Shown in pieces: positions 1 to 14,000 of a stretch of 64,000 nt of DNA. Below the pieces are notes generated by a model, which was not told the DNA's origin, did no database searches, and worked only from the letters and a program-made list of their open reading frames with translations. Location: assembly GCF_905147045.1 (NCBI RefSeq), contig NC_065894.1:5741501-5805500 (forward strand). Direction: 5' to 3'. This DNA comes from Nymphalis io. Its lineage: Eukaryota > Arthropoda > Insecta > Lepidoptera > Nymphalidae. The translations under genes and the position numbers were made by a program. How positions within the stretch are numbered: position 1 is the first letter of the stretch; each line of letters starts with the position of its first letter.

Positions 1-2281
1 CCGAGTTAATGAATGAAAGACTAAGGAAATTAAACGAGTCCTGGCTATTTCTTCGAATATTACAAATTTAATTTAATTTATAAATTTTGCCAAATAAAGC
101 TCGTTCGATTTCTTCGTCAGTTCTTTTCAGGCCTGAGTTATTACTTTTCCGGACTTGTGGATCTTGTATCTTACAAGATACAACGATTAATGCTACAGTA
201 TTACTAGGTATGTCCTGTCCATTTCGGACGTTATTGAAATATATCCAATTTTATTCCAGGACACACACGTATGTAGAGTACGTTCAGCAATTGTGTCGAG
301 AATAAGGTACAACTATCAAAGCATACAAACATTCGCATTTATAATATAAGTAACACAATGTCAACGTAGTCGAACAGAAAATTGTCGGTGAACATTGGCG
401 CCAAAGAAAGACAATAGTTAATAGATTGGCGGAGAAATTGGTTTACTCAAGTACCAATTGTGTGATTACATTACATTACATTATATATATATATACATTA
501 CATTACATTATATATATATAAAGTAATGTAATCACACATATATATAATCAATATATATATATATTACCTGAATTCTTCTACATTCTAGGAAGACACTTCA
601 TATGTAATTATATAAAGGAAACTCAAGAATAACATAAAAAGCAATCTTGAGTGTAATTTTATAAGTCACTTAAGCATAAACATAACTGAAATAATGCGTT
701 TATTAAATACAATCAATGTTCTATAAACGTTTTTATTATCTGTATCATAATATAAAATAAGTACCTAAACAATATATTTGATCAATTGATGTGATTGCAT
801 TACTCATAAAAATCTATGTGACCCCGACTTACAATTTGGGAGCAGCTAAATCTGCTAACGAATCTCAAGGCCTTAAATCTGTGAATTAGTGCACTCAGGC
901 AAGTGAGGCGGCCGATAGCGCATTCTTGATTGTGATAAAAACAACCTCCATGTATCAGATCATTAATTCCTTAATTATCTCGCCGTCCTACATCAAACGA
1001 GCCGACGCGACAGTAAAGTACAGATTCTAGAGAATGTAGATAATGATGCTGCAAATTATACGTTGGTCGTAATTCAAGACCCATTTAAAATATGAGTTAA
1101 GTCTATGGCTACAATTTTTTTATATAGAAAACACATACACATTATATATATGCATGCAACAAGAATATATATATGTAACAAGAATATTGATTTTACGTAT
1201 TAAGCTTTTCGGTTTTTAACAATTGTTTTAAAAATTGTAGTCGATTTTTTACAGCATTATATATATAGCGTCATCTAAAATATTATTTCACTTAGTAAAT
1301 GGCTTTAATGGATATAGATAGTTATATACATACTTAGATCATTGATAGCTTTTTTTAATTAAGTACATAAAAATGTTCTTTTATTGCCTAGATAAATATC
1401 TTTTAAGGCACATAGTTACTTAAAAACCCGCTTTGACATTTATGTCAAACAAAATATCTAACAAAACTGTATTTTAATAGGCTATAAATGTATGTACACC
1501 TGTAAAAGAATTTTTTTATCCTTGTAAGTGAGTTATTTCTAAAACATAGTCAGTTTTTGTGTATTTTGTCAATAATGCATTCATATTGTATGATTTTTAT
1601 TATTATCGCAAACATTGTACAAAACTTACATATACTCGGAGACACGCATTAACCTCATAACGGAGCTAGAGTGCAGGAGGTCATCCGAACGCTACTCAAT
1701 AACAATTTGTCGGTATCGCACTGCATGTACGATAAATGCGGTCTGTTTGAAGACATATTTCTTTATAATATTGCTGTTGTCTATTACTAACTATTGATTT
1801 TTTGAAAGATAAGCTTTATTCTATTTCGCTCCGTCGTTAAAAAGAAACACCGAGTTTCCTTCGCTTATTAATTTCGAATATATATGTTTTTTTTTCTAAT
1901 TGTGGGTAGTTTTATCTTAAAGGTAATACTTAATTAATTATTAAATAAAAATATTTTGCAAATGTCTTCTCTGTTATGAGTTTAATTAACTAATACAAAT
2001 TAATAGACAACATGCCCATTATATTACGTACTTCTATTAGAAAAAAAAAACCTCTTTTCAGTTTGTTTTAAAAAAAGAACTCTCAAACTCAAGTTAATAA
2101 ATAATATACTGACAAAATTTTAACATTATGAGCTTTAATTTTGTTAAAATTCTGTAGTAAATGGTTGAACTTATCTGGTTCTTACCTTAAAAAAATTACA
2201 GATACAGCTATGATTAATGTGTTTAAGTTAATCTTACTTTTATACGCATTTTTTTAAATACGTGTAAAATGGAATATAAGT
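1..2281. other. Intergenic, AT-rich, no gene seen
   Basis: No reading frame here has a recognisable motif or flanking splice signals. The sequence is AT-rich with short A and T runs and an ATTAC/TA simple-repeat patch near 460-570. The slightly GC-richer stretch around 895-1020 matches nothing I recognise. Confidence 0.6.
460..537. repeat. Inverted repeat around ATTAC/TA simple repeats
   Basis: A 15-base arm at 460-474 (GTGTGATTACATTAC) is matched exactly in reverse complement at 523-537. Between the arms lie ATTAC repeats and TA runs that can pair further. It may be a chance product of simple-repeat growth or the remnant of a small terminal-inverted-repeat element; no target duplication was found. 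Confidence 0.6.
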
Positions 2282-5095
2282 TTACTGGCTGGACCATCAC
2301 CTCGCCGAATTAGAAGTAGAGTTAAGTCATATAAACTGGCATATACTGGGGTTATCTGAAGTCCGAAGACAGGGGGAGGACACGATAACTCTAGAGTCCG
2401 GTAACTTACTCTACTTCCGCGAAGGTGATAACCTCTCCCAGGGTGGTGTCGGTTTTCTAGTCAAAAAGGATCTCATTAGCAGCATTGTGGAAATCAGTAG
2501 TGTGTCGAACCGGGTAGCGTACCTTGTCCTAAAACTTTCCGACAGGTACTCCCTGAAGGTTGTACAGGTATATGCGCCAACTTCGACATACTCTGATGAT
2601 GTGGTCGAAGCGATGTACGAGGACATCGCAAAGGCCCTCAACGACACCTCGAGGGCCCACTACAATGTTGTTATGGGAGACTTTAATGCTAAAGTGGGAG
2701 TACAAGATAGCGGTGAATCGAAAGTCGGACCTTACGGCTTGGGCTGCAGAAATCACAGGGGGCAAATGCTGGTAAACTTTCTCGAAGCGCAGGGGCTTTT
2801 TTTGATGAATTCTTTCTTTCAAAAGAAGCCTCAGAGGAGGTGGACCTGGCGAAGCCCCGATAACGTGACAAGGAACGAGATAGACTTTATCATTTCGAAT
2901 AAAAGGCACATATTTAGAGATGTTTCAGTGATCAACAGGTTTAATACCGGAAGTGATCACCGCTTGGTTCGAGGCACTCTAAATATCAACTTAAAAGCCG
3001 AAAGATCGAGAATGATGAGGTCTACTCTCCGACCTACCATGCTCCAAGCTGCTCAAGGCTCCGAAAAGTTCCAAATGGAACTTCAAAATCAATTCACCGC
3101 GTTGGAAACCATAAGCAGCATTGATGAGAGAACCGACACGCTGGTCAAAATACTGCAAAACACATCCCGCAAGTGTTTTCCGCCACAGAGAAGAGACAAC
3201 GCACCAAAACTCTCTGCTGAGACACTCGAGCTCATGAGAAAACGACGAGAACTACCATCGTTTTTGTCAGATAAGGCCTTAAACCGAACAATAAAAACGC
3301 TGACGCGACGCGATCTCCGACGCTCCAATACCCGTGCCATCAAGGCTGCGATTGAGCAAAATCGGGGATCGAAAGTGTTCGCTCGCAAGTTTGAGAGGCC
3401 GCGTCTGACAAAACTTAAAACTGAAAATGGTGGGGTCGTTACCTCTAGGCCTGAGATTATCGGAGAAGTAGAGAGGTTTTATGGGCAGTTGTTCTCTTCA
3501 AGATCGGATAAACCCGTGGGAATCAGTATTGATGACCAGCGCGCCCCTCTTATGCGCCATTACTCCGAGGAGCTCCCGGTCGTTGACCAAGGAGAGATTA
3601 GGGCGGCTCTAGAACAGCTTAAAAACAACAAAGCTCCGGGAGATGACGGAATCACAACAGAGTTGCTTAAGGCAGGCGGGACTCCGGTCCTGAAAGAGCT
3701 AGCAAGCCTCTTTAATTCCGTCATCCAACATGGCAAGACCCCGGAAACGTGGAGCGGGAGTGAGGTGGTACTGTTTTTCAAGAAAGGTGATAAAACCCTC
3801 TTGAAAAACTACAGACCAATCTCCCTCCTGAGTCACGTGTATAAGCTGTTCTCAAGAGTCGTCACGAACCGTCTCGCCAGACGACTTGACGAGTTCCAGC
3901 CCCCAGAGCAAGCCGGCTTTCGATCAGGCTACAGCACCGTGGACCACATCCATACTGTTCGGCAGATTGTGCAGAAGACCGAAGAGTACAATCAGCCGCT
4001 GTGTATGGCATTTGTGGACTACGAGAAAGCCTTCGACTCCATCGAAACCTGGGCAGTGCTCGACTCATTGCAGAGATGTCATATCGATTGGAGATATATC
4101 GAGGTACTGAGATGTCTGTACAACGCCGCTACAATGACTGTCCACATCCAGGACTGTAAGACGAAGGCGATCCAACTGCGCAGAGGGGTGAGACAGGGGG
4201 ATGTAATATCCCCGAAACTGTTCACCAACGCGTTGGAAGACGTTTTCAAAACGCTGGATTGGACTAGGTATGGAGTCAATGTAAACGGCGAGTACATCTC
4301 ACACCTTCGATTTGCCGACGATATCGTCATCATAGCAGAGTCGCTGGAACAACTCACCGAAATGCTGCGTAGCCTAGGCGAGTCTTCCCGGTGTGTCGGT
4401 CTCGGTATGAACTTGGACAAGACCAAGGTCATGTTCAATAGGCATGTCGTGCCGGGACCGATATACGTCGAGGGGAAACCTCTCGAAGTTGTTAGTGAAT
4501 ATACCTACCTAGGACAGATAATACAAGTCGGTAGGAACAACTTCGAGCCGAGGAAGCCGATCGAAGAATTCGCTTGGGATGGGCAGCATTTGGTAACCTT
4601 CGTCAAGTCCTCAAGTCGTCTATACCGCAATGTTTGAAGACGAAAGTCTTCAACCAATGCGTCTTACCTGCCCTGACATACGGTGCCGAAACGTGGACAC
4701 TAACTGCGGGACTAGTCCACAAATTCAAAGTCGCTCAGCGTGCTATGGAGCGAGCTATGCTCGGAGTATCTTTGAAGGATAAGATCAGAAATGAGATTAT
4801 CCGGAAAAGAAACGGAGTCACCGACATAGCTTGCAAAATTAGCAGGCTGAAGTGGCAGTGGGCTGGTCACGTATGTCGTAGGACCGATGGCCGTTGGAGC
4901 AGACGAGTCCTAGAGTGGAGACCGCGAATCGGCAAGCGCAGCGCAGGGCGCCCTCCAGCCAGGTGGACCGACGACCTTAAGAAGGTGGCGGGCACCAACT
5001 GGATGCGGAAGGCGGAGGACAGGGAGCTTTGGCGCACCTTGGGAGAGGCCTATGTTCAGCAGTGGACAACGATTGGCTGTTGATTGATTGTGATT
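2282..5095 (+). mobile_element. RTE-clade non-LTR retrotransposon (LINE), 5'-truncated
   Basis: This 2.8-kb insertion encodes an apurinic-type endonuclease followed by a reverse transcriptase, the order of RTE-type LINEs. The coding frame is already open at its left edge, inside the endonuclease, so the 5' end is missing, as expected when reverse transcription stops early. The right end, just after the stop at 5083, is a short TGATTG-type simple repeat instead of a poly-A tail, which also fits RTE elements. GC content is clearly higher than in the flanks. I did not find a convincing target-site duplication. The RTE assignment rests on protein motifs and the tail type; family-level naming would need a repeat library. 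Confidence 0.88.
2283..5083 (+). pseudogene. RTE endonuclease-reverse transcriptase, one frameshift
   Basis: The frame runs from 2283 to 4547, shifts at about 4548-4549 (two extra bases, or one lost), then continues to the stop at 5083. The endonuclease part includes LSEVRR, the QVYAPTS strand, the catalytic MGDFNAKVG block and the terminal GSDHRL motif. The reverse transcriptase part includes LKNYRPISLLS, AFVDYEKAFDS, the RRGVRQGDVISPKLF block and the metal-binding RFADD box. After the shift comes the LINE C-terminal region with CVLPALTYGAETW and the WQWAGHV/RPPARW motifs. No start codon is available because the 5' end is gone, so this copy cannot make a complete protein. The two long uninterrupted segments suggest fairly recent insertion. 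It does not belong to any neighbouring host gene. Confidence 0.88.
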
Positions 5096-8000
5096 GAAAT
5101 TACAATCGAATTACTTCGCCCTAACTTCATTTGATCAATATACTTACTTTTTAAAATTCGAAAGGAGAACTTAAACACTAACATTACAGCTAGTTTTATG
5201 CTCAAATGACGAAATATACAAAAAATGTCGGTGTAATGAAACCGTTTATCCGATCCAAGGAGCCATTTATAAAATAAAATTGCTAATAAATTAGGAATAT
5301 TCCTCATAAAAATTTGGTTATTGCCGACCTAACCTCCATCTTGCAGGTGTGGCGTTCACGAACGTTCAAAAATCATTTAAATGTTTTCTAATACCGCAAT
5401 TAGCGTTCGAAAATTGTTTTATGAATTCATTAGCTTTTTAACTAAGTATTTTTTAGTAAAAATAAAAGTTTTTAGATGTTTGAGTTAAACGGTTGTTAAC
5501 AGATTAAGAAATTAAATACTCCTATTTGTATACTCCTTTTGAATATCTATGCGTATTCGCAGTACATTTAAGATGCCATTTTATTATAATATATACTAAA
5601 TTATAATATTCTATATAAATGTATCAACATTTATAATTGCATAATTATAGACATAAACACCTACATATATAATAAAGTATTGTTTAAATATATTAAATAA
5701 AAAATAGAATCAATATGACCGTAATTTAAATATTTTTGTAATTCAGTTTATTTCCATTACAAATACGTACCTACTTGTACATATGAGGATTTATCGATAA
5801 ACAACCTGTCAAGTAATAATATAAGCGCTTAAAGTTAAATATATATTTAAACTAGGTAATGCTTCATTTTACACATGTACAAAATACAATGTTTTAAAAA
5901 GCTTAACCACTAAATATATCATAGTATATTTAAAATTAATTAGTGTATAAATATTGCTGTATTATTACTGTATTACTTGGTCAACGGTACTCAGAATGCA
6001 AGCATAATAATTTTTCCTTTGAATTGCAATTCCTATTGTATGAGCGAACAAGTCTTCCTGGCACCAGTTGACGCAATAAGACCCTCAGATTAATATTTCA
6101 TTTGATTATTGATCCCTTAACTAAACTATTTTCTTTTTAGTTTTCAATTTATTTTGTAAAACGGTCGAGACAGAACTTATTATATCAATCATCAAAATAT
6201 TTGAGTATTTTATTCAATAACCAAACACGTGCAATTTAACCGTTCCTTATTCATTAAGACAAAATCCAACATTATTCAATTCGGAAATTATTATAAAACT
6301 ACTTTATACAATCGAAAAACGGTTAAACAACAAATATATAACAATAATATATTATTTTTAATACAATAAAAAATCTACGCACAGTAAATAAATATATTAT
6401 CAAATTAAAATACTATGTTTTTTAACTTATCTATTTAATTAGAAAATTATAGATGGATTATCACTATGGTCACCATAAAATGAAAAATAAATATGTTAAT
6501 TTTATAACATTAATTATGTTTCAAGGTTATTTATGCGTTGTCCGTTTTACGATGTTTTGAAGGCAAAGGCATTTATGATGCACATATATTACTTGAAATT
6601 AATTGTAAACAAATTATTATTTATCATTTTTCGTCCGTATAATCCGAATAATTGAAATTCAACGGGAAAATGTCATGATTTGTAAGTAGGTAATAATTTT
6701 TTTATCTTTATTTCAAATGTAAAATATAATAATTTAATAATAGAGATTAGAGATAGCCTTTTAATAATATAAAATAACAGAATTTTGTACAAGCTGATTA
6801 ACATTTTCTCAACCTTGTAATGTTTATGATAATATTTTTTTTATTTGCCCGCTAGTTAAAATACTTAATAAGAAATACAGTACGTAACGATTGTTTTTAA
6901 GGTATAAAATCCAACCCACATATAATTGCAGAATATAATAATCAGCAAAACATTATCACTTCGCCATTTTTGAGGCTTTTTTTAAATTTCATCTTTACTT
7001 ACTTACTTTCTAAGCCTATTGGCTTAAAATAGCGAGATAATAAAATAAACACTTTTTGTTTCCTATTTTTCGATTTATATGTTTAATTTAATAAAGAAAT
7101 GTAGAGTTGTCAATCTATATATCGATTTTAAGCCGAAGCTTTGCGCGCTCTAACTTTCATTTAACCAAATGATTCTAGTAATTATTTAATTTCATATAGT
7201 TTTTTTTAAAGTATTTCTTCTTGGTTAAGTTCAAGGTATTGTATCTATCATACAGCCACGTATTTTGACAGGAAGGTATAGATTAGTAAAAAAAATATCG
7301 CGAGACTGCGGTATAAAACTGAAATAGCCAGGCCTTGAGCTATTATTTAATTTTAATGTGTATTGGGTGTGAACATTTTGGTACACATGTGTGCACATGA
7401 CGTGCACTAAGCGTACAAAAATATTACCTTCACGAAATTACGTCAATGTTTACAATAAAAGTGTATTATCTCTTACAGACAATGATTGAACTTAAAAAAT
7501 CGTCAAGTCGCTTGAAAATTAATGTCGATTTTTTTTTATATTTCATCGATTTTATAATAAAGGTAAAATTTCAAAAAAGATTAAGTGTAAAAGTGTATGC
7601 CAGATAGATTCTACTTTTTTTTATTATTTCGATTTTCACGATTCAATTATAAGTAAGTAGGCGTTACGATTTAATGTATAGTTCTCGAACGCGATAGAAT
7701 AGTAAATTTCCCAAGGTTTAAGTAATTCGGTTTAAATATAGTCTTGCTACATATCAAAATCAAAGTTCATTTAAAAACATGTTTTATACATTCTGTTAAA
7801 ACAGTCAACTATAAGAAGATGTACACACATATTATCTAACAGAACTTGGCACATATCCAGGTTGATCGAAGCAAAATGTTTTATGAAAAAACGCCCGCCC
7901 ACGCTTGTCATATAACGCCGTATTGATCGTTTATCAAAATTGAATAATATGAATAAATATTATTTATGATAGGAAATGAAAAAACATGGCTTTAGTTTGA

Positions 8001-11000
8001 TGTAACTTCCTTTCGTAATATATTTGATAGCTCATTATAGTTTTATTACTTATGAGAAATATTTTGTAATGTCGTTAATACGTTCTTTTGAATAAATTTC
8101 ACTCCCAATACGACTGTATAAAGTTCATTTTACTTTAAATATGTTTAGCATTACATCTGTTTCATAATTTTTTTATTCATACTGAAAAAATATGTGTACT
8201 CGGTATTTAAACGTTTATAAAAAATTATCAATATCTATATCTATTTTACGTATATATTTAAGCAGAGGAAGCAGTAAAATGTTCGACAGGTAGTTCCGCA
8301 CGATTTGAATGTTGGCAAAACTCCAACAGTTTAAGGTGTGAAATAGTAAACTTCATATACCTCTATGCATTTGACTTGAGGAAGCGAAATTAGCCTTGTG
8401 TTTCACTGCAAGGCGATAATTCTTTCTCATTTCATTTATTTAGCACAGTTTAAATCATAAATAATTATGTTTATATTGCATTTAAAATCTTGTAACAAAT
8501 AAATGTTTTTAAAGGACATACAATTACTTAATAACGCACTAGTTCTTCTTTTAAGGTTTTTCTTTTAAGTAAAACTCTCAGTGATGTTTATCAGTGGGAG
8601 TTGATAAGTTAGCAGTAATTCCTGACCTCAGAAAATTCATAAAGCTGTTGGTATTGCTTCGATATCTATTCGATCGTATCGGTATTCCTGTTAGAGGGAA
8701 TAGATGTAGATACATGTCATTATAATATTATGATTATTAATCTGTGCAGTTGGCCAGTATCGATTCACAGTAAAATCGGGAAGGACATCATAATCATCTT
8801 AAAGAGTAAAAAGAGTGCAAATTATTAACTTGCTGGGTGGAAGGTGCAATTTTTTTTAAATTATAAAACAAGTCAGTCTAATAAGTAAAATATTTTTTTA
8901 ATATAATCTTTATAAAAAATAAAAATATGTATAAGAATTCGATAAATCTTTTGTATCCGTGTTTTAATTACTCAAGTATGAATTCGTTTGTTCTACGGCT
9001 TTAACCTTCCTAGTCTTTATTCGCACTATTCATTAACGATTCAATGGATATTAATTAATCAACTCATTCAATGAATGGACGGCTTTTGCTATTTAATTTT
9101 AATCTGTGAAGTGAAGCTTGATGAAATTAAAATTGCTAAATTTATGAGTTATTTAACGAAACCACCTTCCTGGATAAAAATCATAAAATAATAAATTCAT
9201 GTTTAAATTTATTTTCATACGAAGAATGTACAGAAATTATATATATCAATATTTTTATATTGTGTCAACTTATGGTTTTTAACTACTATTAGTCAACTGT
9301 CGTATTATGAATGGAATATTAGGTGTAAAATAACAAAGAAAAATGACGGATGGTTTCCCCATGTCGTTTAAAAAAACACATCGCGGGCGGTGTGCCAGTA
9401 AAATTAGGTCGATTCGCCGGTCTCGTAATTTGTGCATTTCTTGGTGATAATCTGAAAATATAAAGTAAAATCGAACTAATACAATCTCTTTAATTTATTT
9501 TATTAGTTTATTTAATGAAAGGCAACTTCAGCTTTGTTTATTTGTGACAGTAAAAAAATACTTGTAAAAATATCAATAATTTGCCTTTAAATTTGACGAG
9601 AGATAGCAGTTCTTTCACTATGTTGTGTAATGTTCTTCAAAATATATTAGCGATATTATTTTGCCAACATATTTATACCTACCATTTTGATTTAATAAAT
9701 AACAAATTAACTGATTTTAAGAGCCATTACAGATGTTAAACTTCTAAAACAAAGTCTATCTAAAAAGACATTTCTTGGCAGAATAATGTATTGTATTCAT
9801 AATTGAATCTTCCTATTATTCCAATCGCATATCTGTTAACGTGATTTATTTTGTTCGAGACATCCATTAGCGAGTATATTGTTCGTGTTTGGTAATACTT
9901 TAGGCCCACGGGCGATGTATCAGGCTCGAAAAATACGAATATGTTTCATTCATTCAAAGTTATTATAAGTTTACTTTTATTAATTTCCTGAATCGTTTTC
10001 TAGCCAAAATATAGTCGTTCAAAATATGGTAGAATTTCAGTTAATACTAGATTAAAAAGTGAGTAATGGGACTTATGGAAATTCAAACACAACAGAGTAT
10101 ACATGTAATAAGTGAAAAATTAAAGATTTAAATTGCACAAACGTAGTTGTCATAATGTGCTTAGAAATCACTATTGTGTATAAGGAAGTGTTTTATTGCT
10201 AAACATTTATTCCAGACAATCAAACGCATATTTGCTTGGATTTTATCTTAAAATTTAATGAGACCATCGTTGGTATTAAATAAAAAATAATTAAATCGGT
10301 CCACATCCTGCGAAGATATAGAATAACAACATCGTTTAGATTAGAGTATGTTATAAAAATTAAATACGCTATTAAAGAGATTACAGATTATAGAAACAAT
10401 GTACTTTAAGCTTAATGTACGCTTAAATTTAAGTAAAGAAAAGTATATAATATTTCTGTAGTATTACCAAACTGTTATTACCTAAATAACAACAATAAAA
10501 ACAACATAACTTGTAACAAACTCATCGCTTTTTACTTATTAATAAGCGTTTAAATTTTATTTAAACAAAAGCTAGTATTGTGCTACATGGACTTACATAA
10601 TAAGTATTTTGACAGCGACCCAGAATATATCAGTGTTGTTTGATAAATGGAGTGAGAGAGGGGAATGCCCTGACGAATCATTAATTTTTGTGTTATTATA
10701 ACATATATATGCAGCTGTGTGTTTGTTTAGACTATAACAGTGATCAAATTACAATGTCACATTGTATACAAAGCGTACATTATATGGAATTTGAAGCGTC
10801 AGCGTCGGAAAAATCGTTCTCATATTTCAATGTGATTTATCGATGACGATTAATAAAACAAACGACAGGTGTTAATTAAATTTAAAGGTGTATCATCGAT
10901 TTCCTATTAAATTAATATTATATTAATTAACATATTTTATTCGATAACGCAAAAAATATCATTCAAATTTTTAATATAGCATTATAAACGAGTATAATAC

Positions 11001-14000
11001 TTTACAATAAGCATCACATCATATAAGTTTTTATATAAATCAAGCCGGACTAAATTCAGTCATAGATATTTTAAAAGGTACAAAATTTAACAAAGGGTAA
11101 TTATAAAACGTAATTTTAAAGTCGAAATTTAAATCCTTTGCATATTAAAATATCGCAGCAGCAGTTGGTAAATCTACGCCAAAAATATCAAACAATATGA
11201 GAAAATAAATGTAAGGGCTATTTCAATGAGCGAAATGTTTTGAAACTATATAAATTATTCGCAGCGTATGTTTATTTTGAATGTCATATTCTATTCTTCA
11301 TTGGAACCCTTTGTTCTAGTTGTCATTGTGTACAGAAAACGTTCCGTCTTATTAAAGAATTATGTTTATTTTTATGTTTTATAATATTGTTAGCCTATTT
11401 ATTACATTCGGCTTTATTTTAGTGAATTATAAATAAACATACATATACAAATGTATAGCTACGGGCATCATATTATCTTAGTTCGCGATGCATTGACGGT
11501 GTAAGCAATGTTTTATAGTTTACCCTTAGGTGACGCATTTGCTCGTCTACCTTCGTGACACAAATATCCCTCTTTTGTTAATTTTCAGAACTTACTAAAA
11601 ATTGTCAAAAAATATTGTATTAAATATCAGTTTATCCGTATCTAGTATTATATATTATTCGGTTAGTACTGATAAATTATAACTTTTTATTATTATGTGG
11701 AGTTTGATTTTATTATTATTTTAAGTAGAGATTTCAATTTGTTTTAGATGTTAAAAGCTTATTATTTTTTTAACACTAATTTATTCATATTTATTATGTT
11801 TAAGGCAGTACCACTTATATTATTTAATTGATAAGTTCTTACTTTCGGATGTTAACAGCTGTTTTATTTTTCTTAGCTGAAGTGTAATAAGGTGTTTACA
11901 GTAATTTATTTTCAGCAAGTTGTGTCTGCTTTTAAATGATTTTGCATTACTCTGTACAAGTTTTAATTTTATATTATTTGTTATTTTAGTCTTTACTTGC
12001 CAAAAAAAATAATTAAGAGTTTAAAAATATATTTAGAACCTCAACTCGATTTGAAATCTATCTACTTATTATTACTAACTCAATTTTCAATACAATTTAT
12101 TACGACTCGTATTTTCTAGCGTAAACAACACTTATTTTGATGTATTGCAATTCAAGTATACAATGACGATATGCGAAAATACATATATCTTTGTATCCTG
12201 TCGATATATCATAAGATCTAGGTCAGATCGGACCTTACCTGCTTCGAATGTTTATGAATAAATGGATGAGACCTTGTGTATGGCTGTCTTTTAGGATATA
12301 AGTCCCCATTTAAATCCTTTTAACTGTTTCTCACAAGCTTTCGTTCTTTTATTTCAGCGATTTGTATCTTTGTACAAATATTTAGGTCATGTTTAATGAA
12401 ATGTATTTATTCGTAAATTGTTTTTTTTTTCAAATAAGTATCAAAACGCAAGGTGGATATTTAACGTTTTGTGTTGTTGCATAATCTTGATCGCGAAAAC
12501 ATTGTTTTTATTATCATGTCCTAATTACATAATAAGTATATGAAAATAGTTTAATAGAAAACTGGATGTTTTTAATCTACACCTGTCTCGTGGGTTGAAT
12601 TTATATATTGTCGATGAAAATAACATCTTTGTTAGTTATTTTCAATCTGTAATCAAAGACTTAACGCTCGAGGTCGTCATCTATGGAACAGATGTGATCA
12701 AAGCAGTAAAGAAATTTTTTTTTATTTATCTGTGATATTTGAGCAGGAACATTTGTCGCTAATGCTTTATTACTGTACGACTATTTCTTAATATTGGGTT
12801 ATGTGTTTTTACCTACGATTAGGAAAGTCAAGAATTGTTTACAATATTTTTGTATTACATTTTTGTAAGTGCGTTTCGTTTTACGATTGTCAACGAAGTG
12901 AAAGAAATAATTGATTATTGTTTAAAACACCATACTCACAATATTGACTTTAACGAAAAAAAAAAATATCTGTCACAATTAATAAATTTAATAATTTCAA
13001 CGAATAATCTTGTTCTGAGATTGTAGCATATATTTACTAATCGGATTCGACTCGTATTTGTCATATTTTTATAGAAAGCTTTATAACAGTTACAAAGTCT
13101 CTTTAAGACTTTTATAAAAAATTAATACGTGAATTATTATTATTTTTTCTTATATGTTAAAACATTACGATTCGACAGGCAAGACTTGTCATTCTTTTCA
13201 ACTTTAAAGAAAAATTTATTTACGATATAAAATATACTCAAAGTATAATAAATATAAGGAAGATGGATATTAAATAATTATTCAATACAATTTAATTAAA
13301 GAGTATGCAAATGTTCTAGACCCTGTCTTAATTTGGAGGTCGATAAAACCGTAAAATCGAATGAGTCAATCGTGAAAATCGCTGTTTAGTAGTCAGGAAA
13401 GATCTAAGTGAAATGCAACCGCCATTCACAACCCGCCAATGAGACACCTTCGCAAACAAGGCCACGCCCACCTGATGTGCTACTGCGGTTAACTTACATA
13501 CATTATGTAGCTAGCCTAGTACTTGCGCAAGACCTAGCTTGTGATTGCCAATAGTGTGATATTGTGACCTTAAAAACGAGGATAGATGCAGGTTTTTGTT
13601 TTTTTTTTTACATATATTTTAAATATCATTAAATATTCATTCAATCGGTTTTATCTCAGTAGCTATATATATATATTTTTTACAGAACTATCAAATTCAA
13701 GATTTTCCGTTTCTTATTTTTTTTTTTCCTAGTCGACCAGATGGATATAAATATAGATTTTATGATTAATGATATACATCCAAGACTTTAATACAAAGTC
13801 GTTTTATTATTAATTATAACTGCTCGTATTCAAGGTCACACGAGGCCTACAAATGTTAACTAATAGAAACAAACGTCACGAGGTTTCACTATCTAAAAAC
13901 TCATTTGTTACTGTCGAGTTCACTAAATTACCTGTTCTTGTAAAGATACGAAGATATCATAATACTTATAAAATACGTTATTAAATCACATTTATCATTA

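Noticed and set aside
2411..4438. Antisense open frames within the LINE
   Set aside because: They are opposite-strand shadows of the reverse transcriptase gene and show no motifs.
11240..13026. Hydrophobic small open frames at 11,240-11,422 and 12,835-13,026
   Set aside because: Codons are AT-driven (Phe, Leu, Ile, Tyr, Lys), with no supporting splice sites. Frames of this kind are expected by chance in AT-rich DNA.
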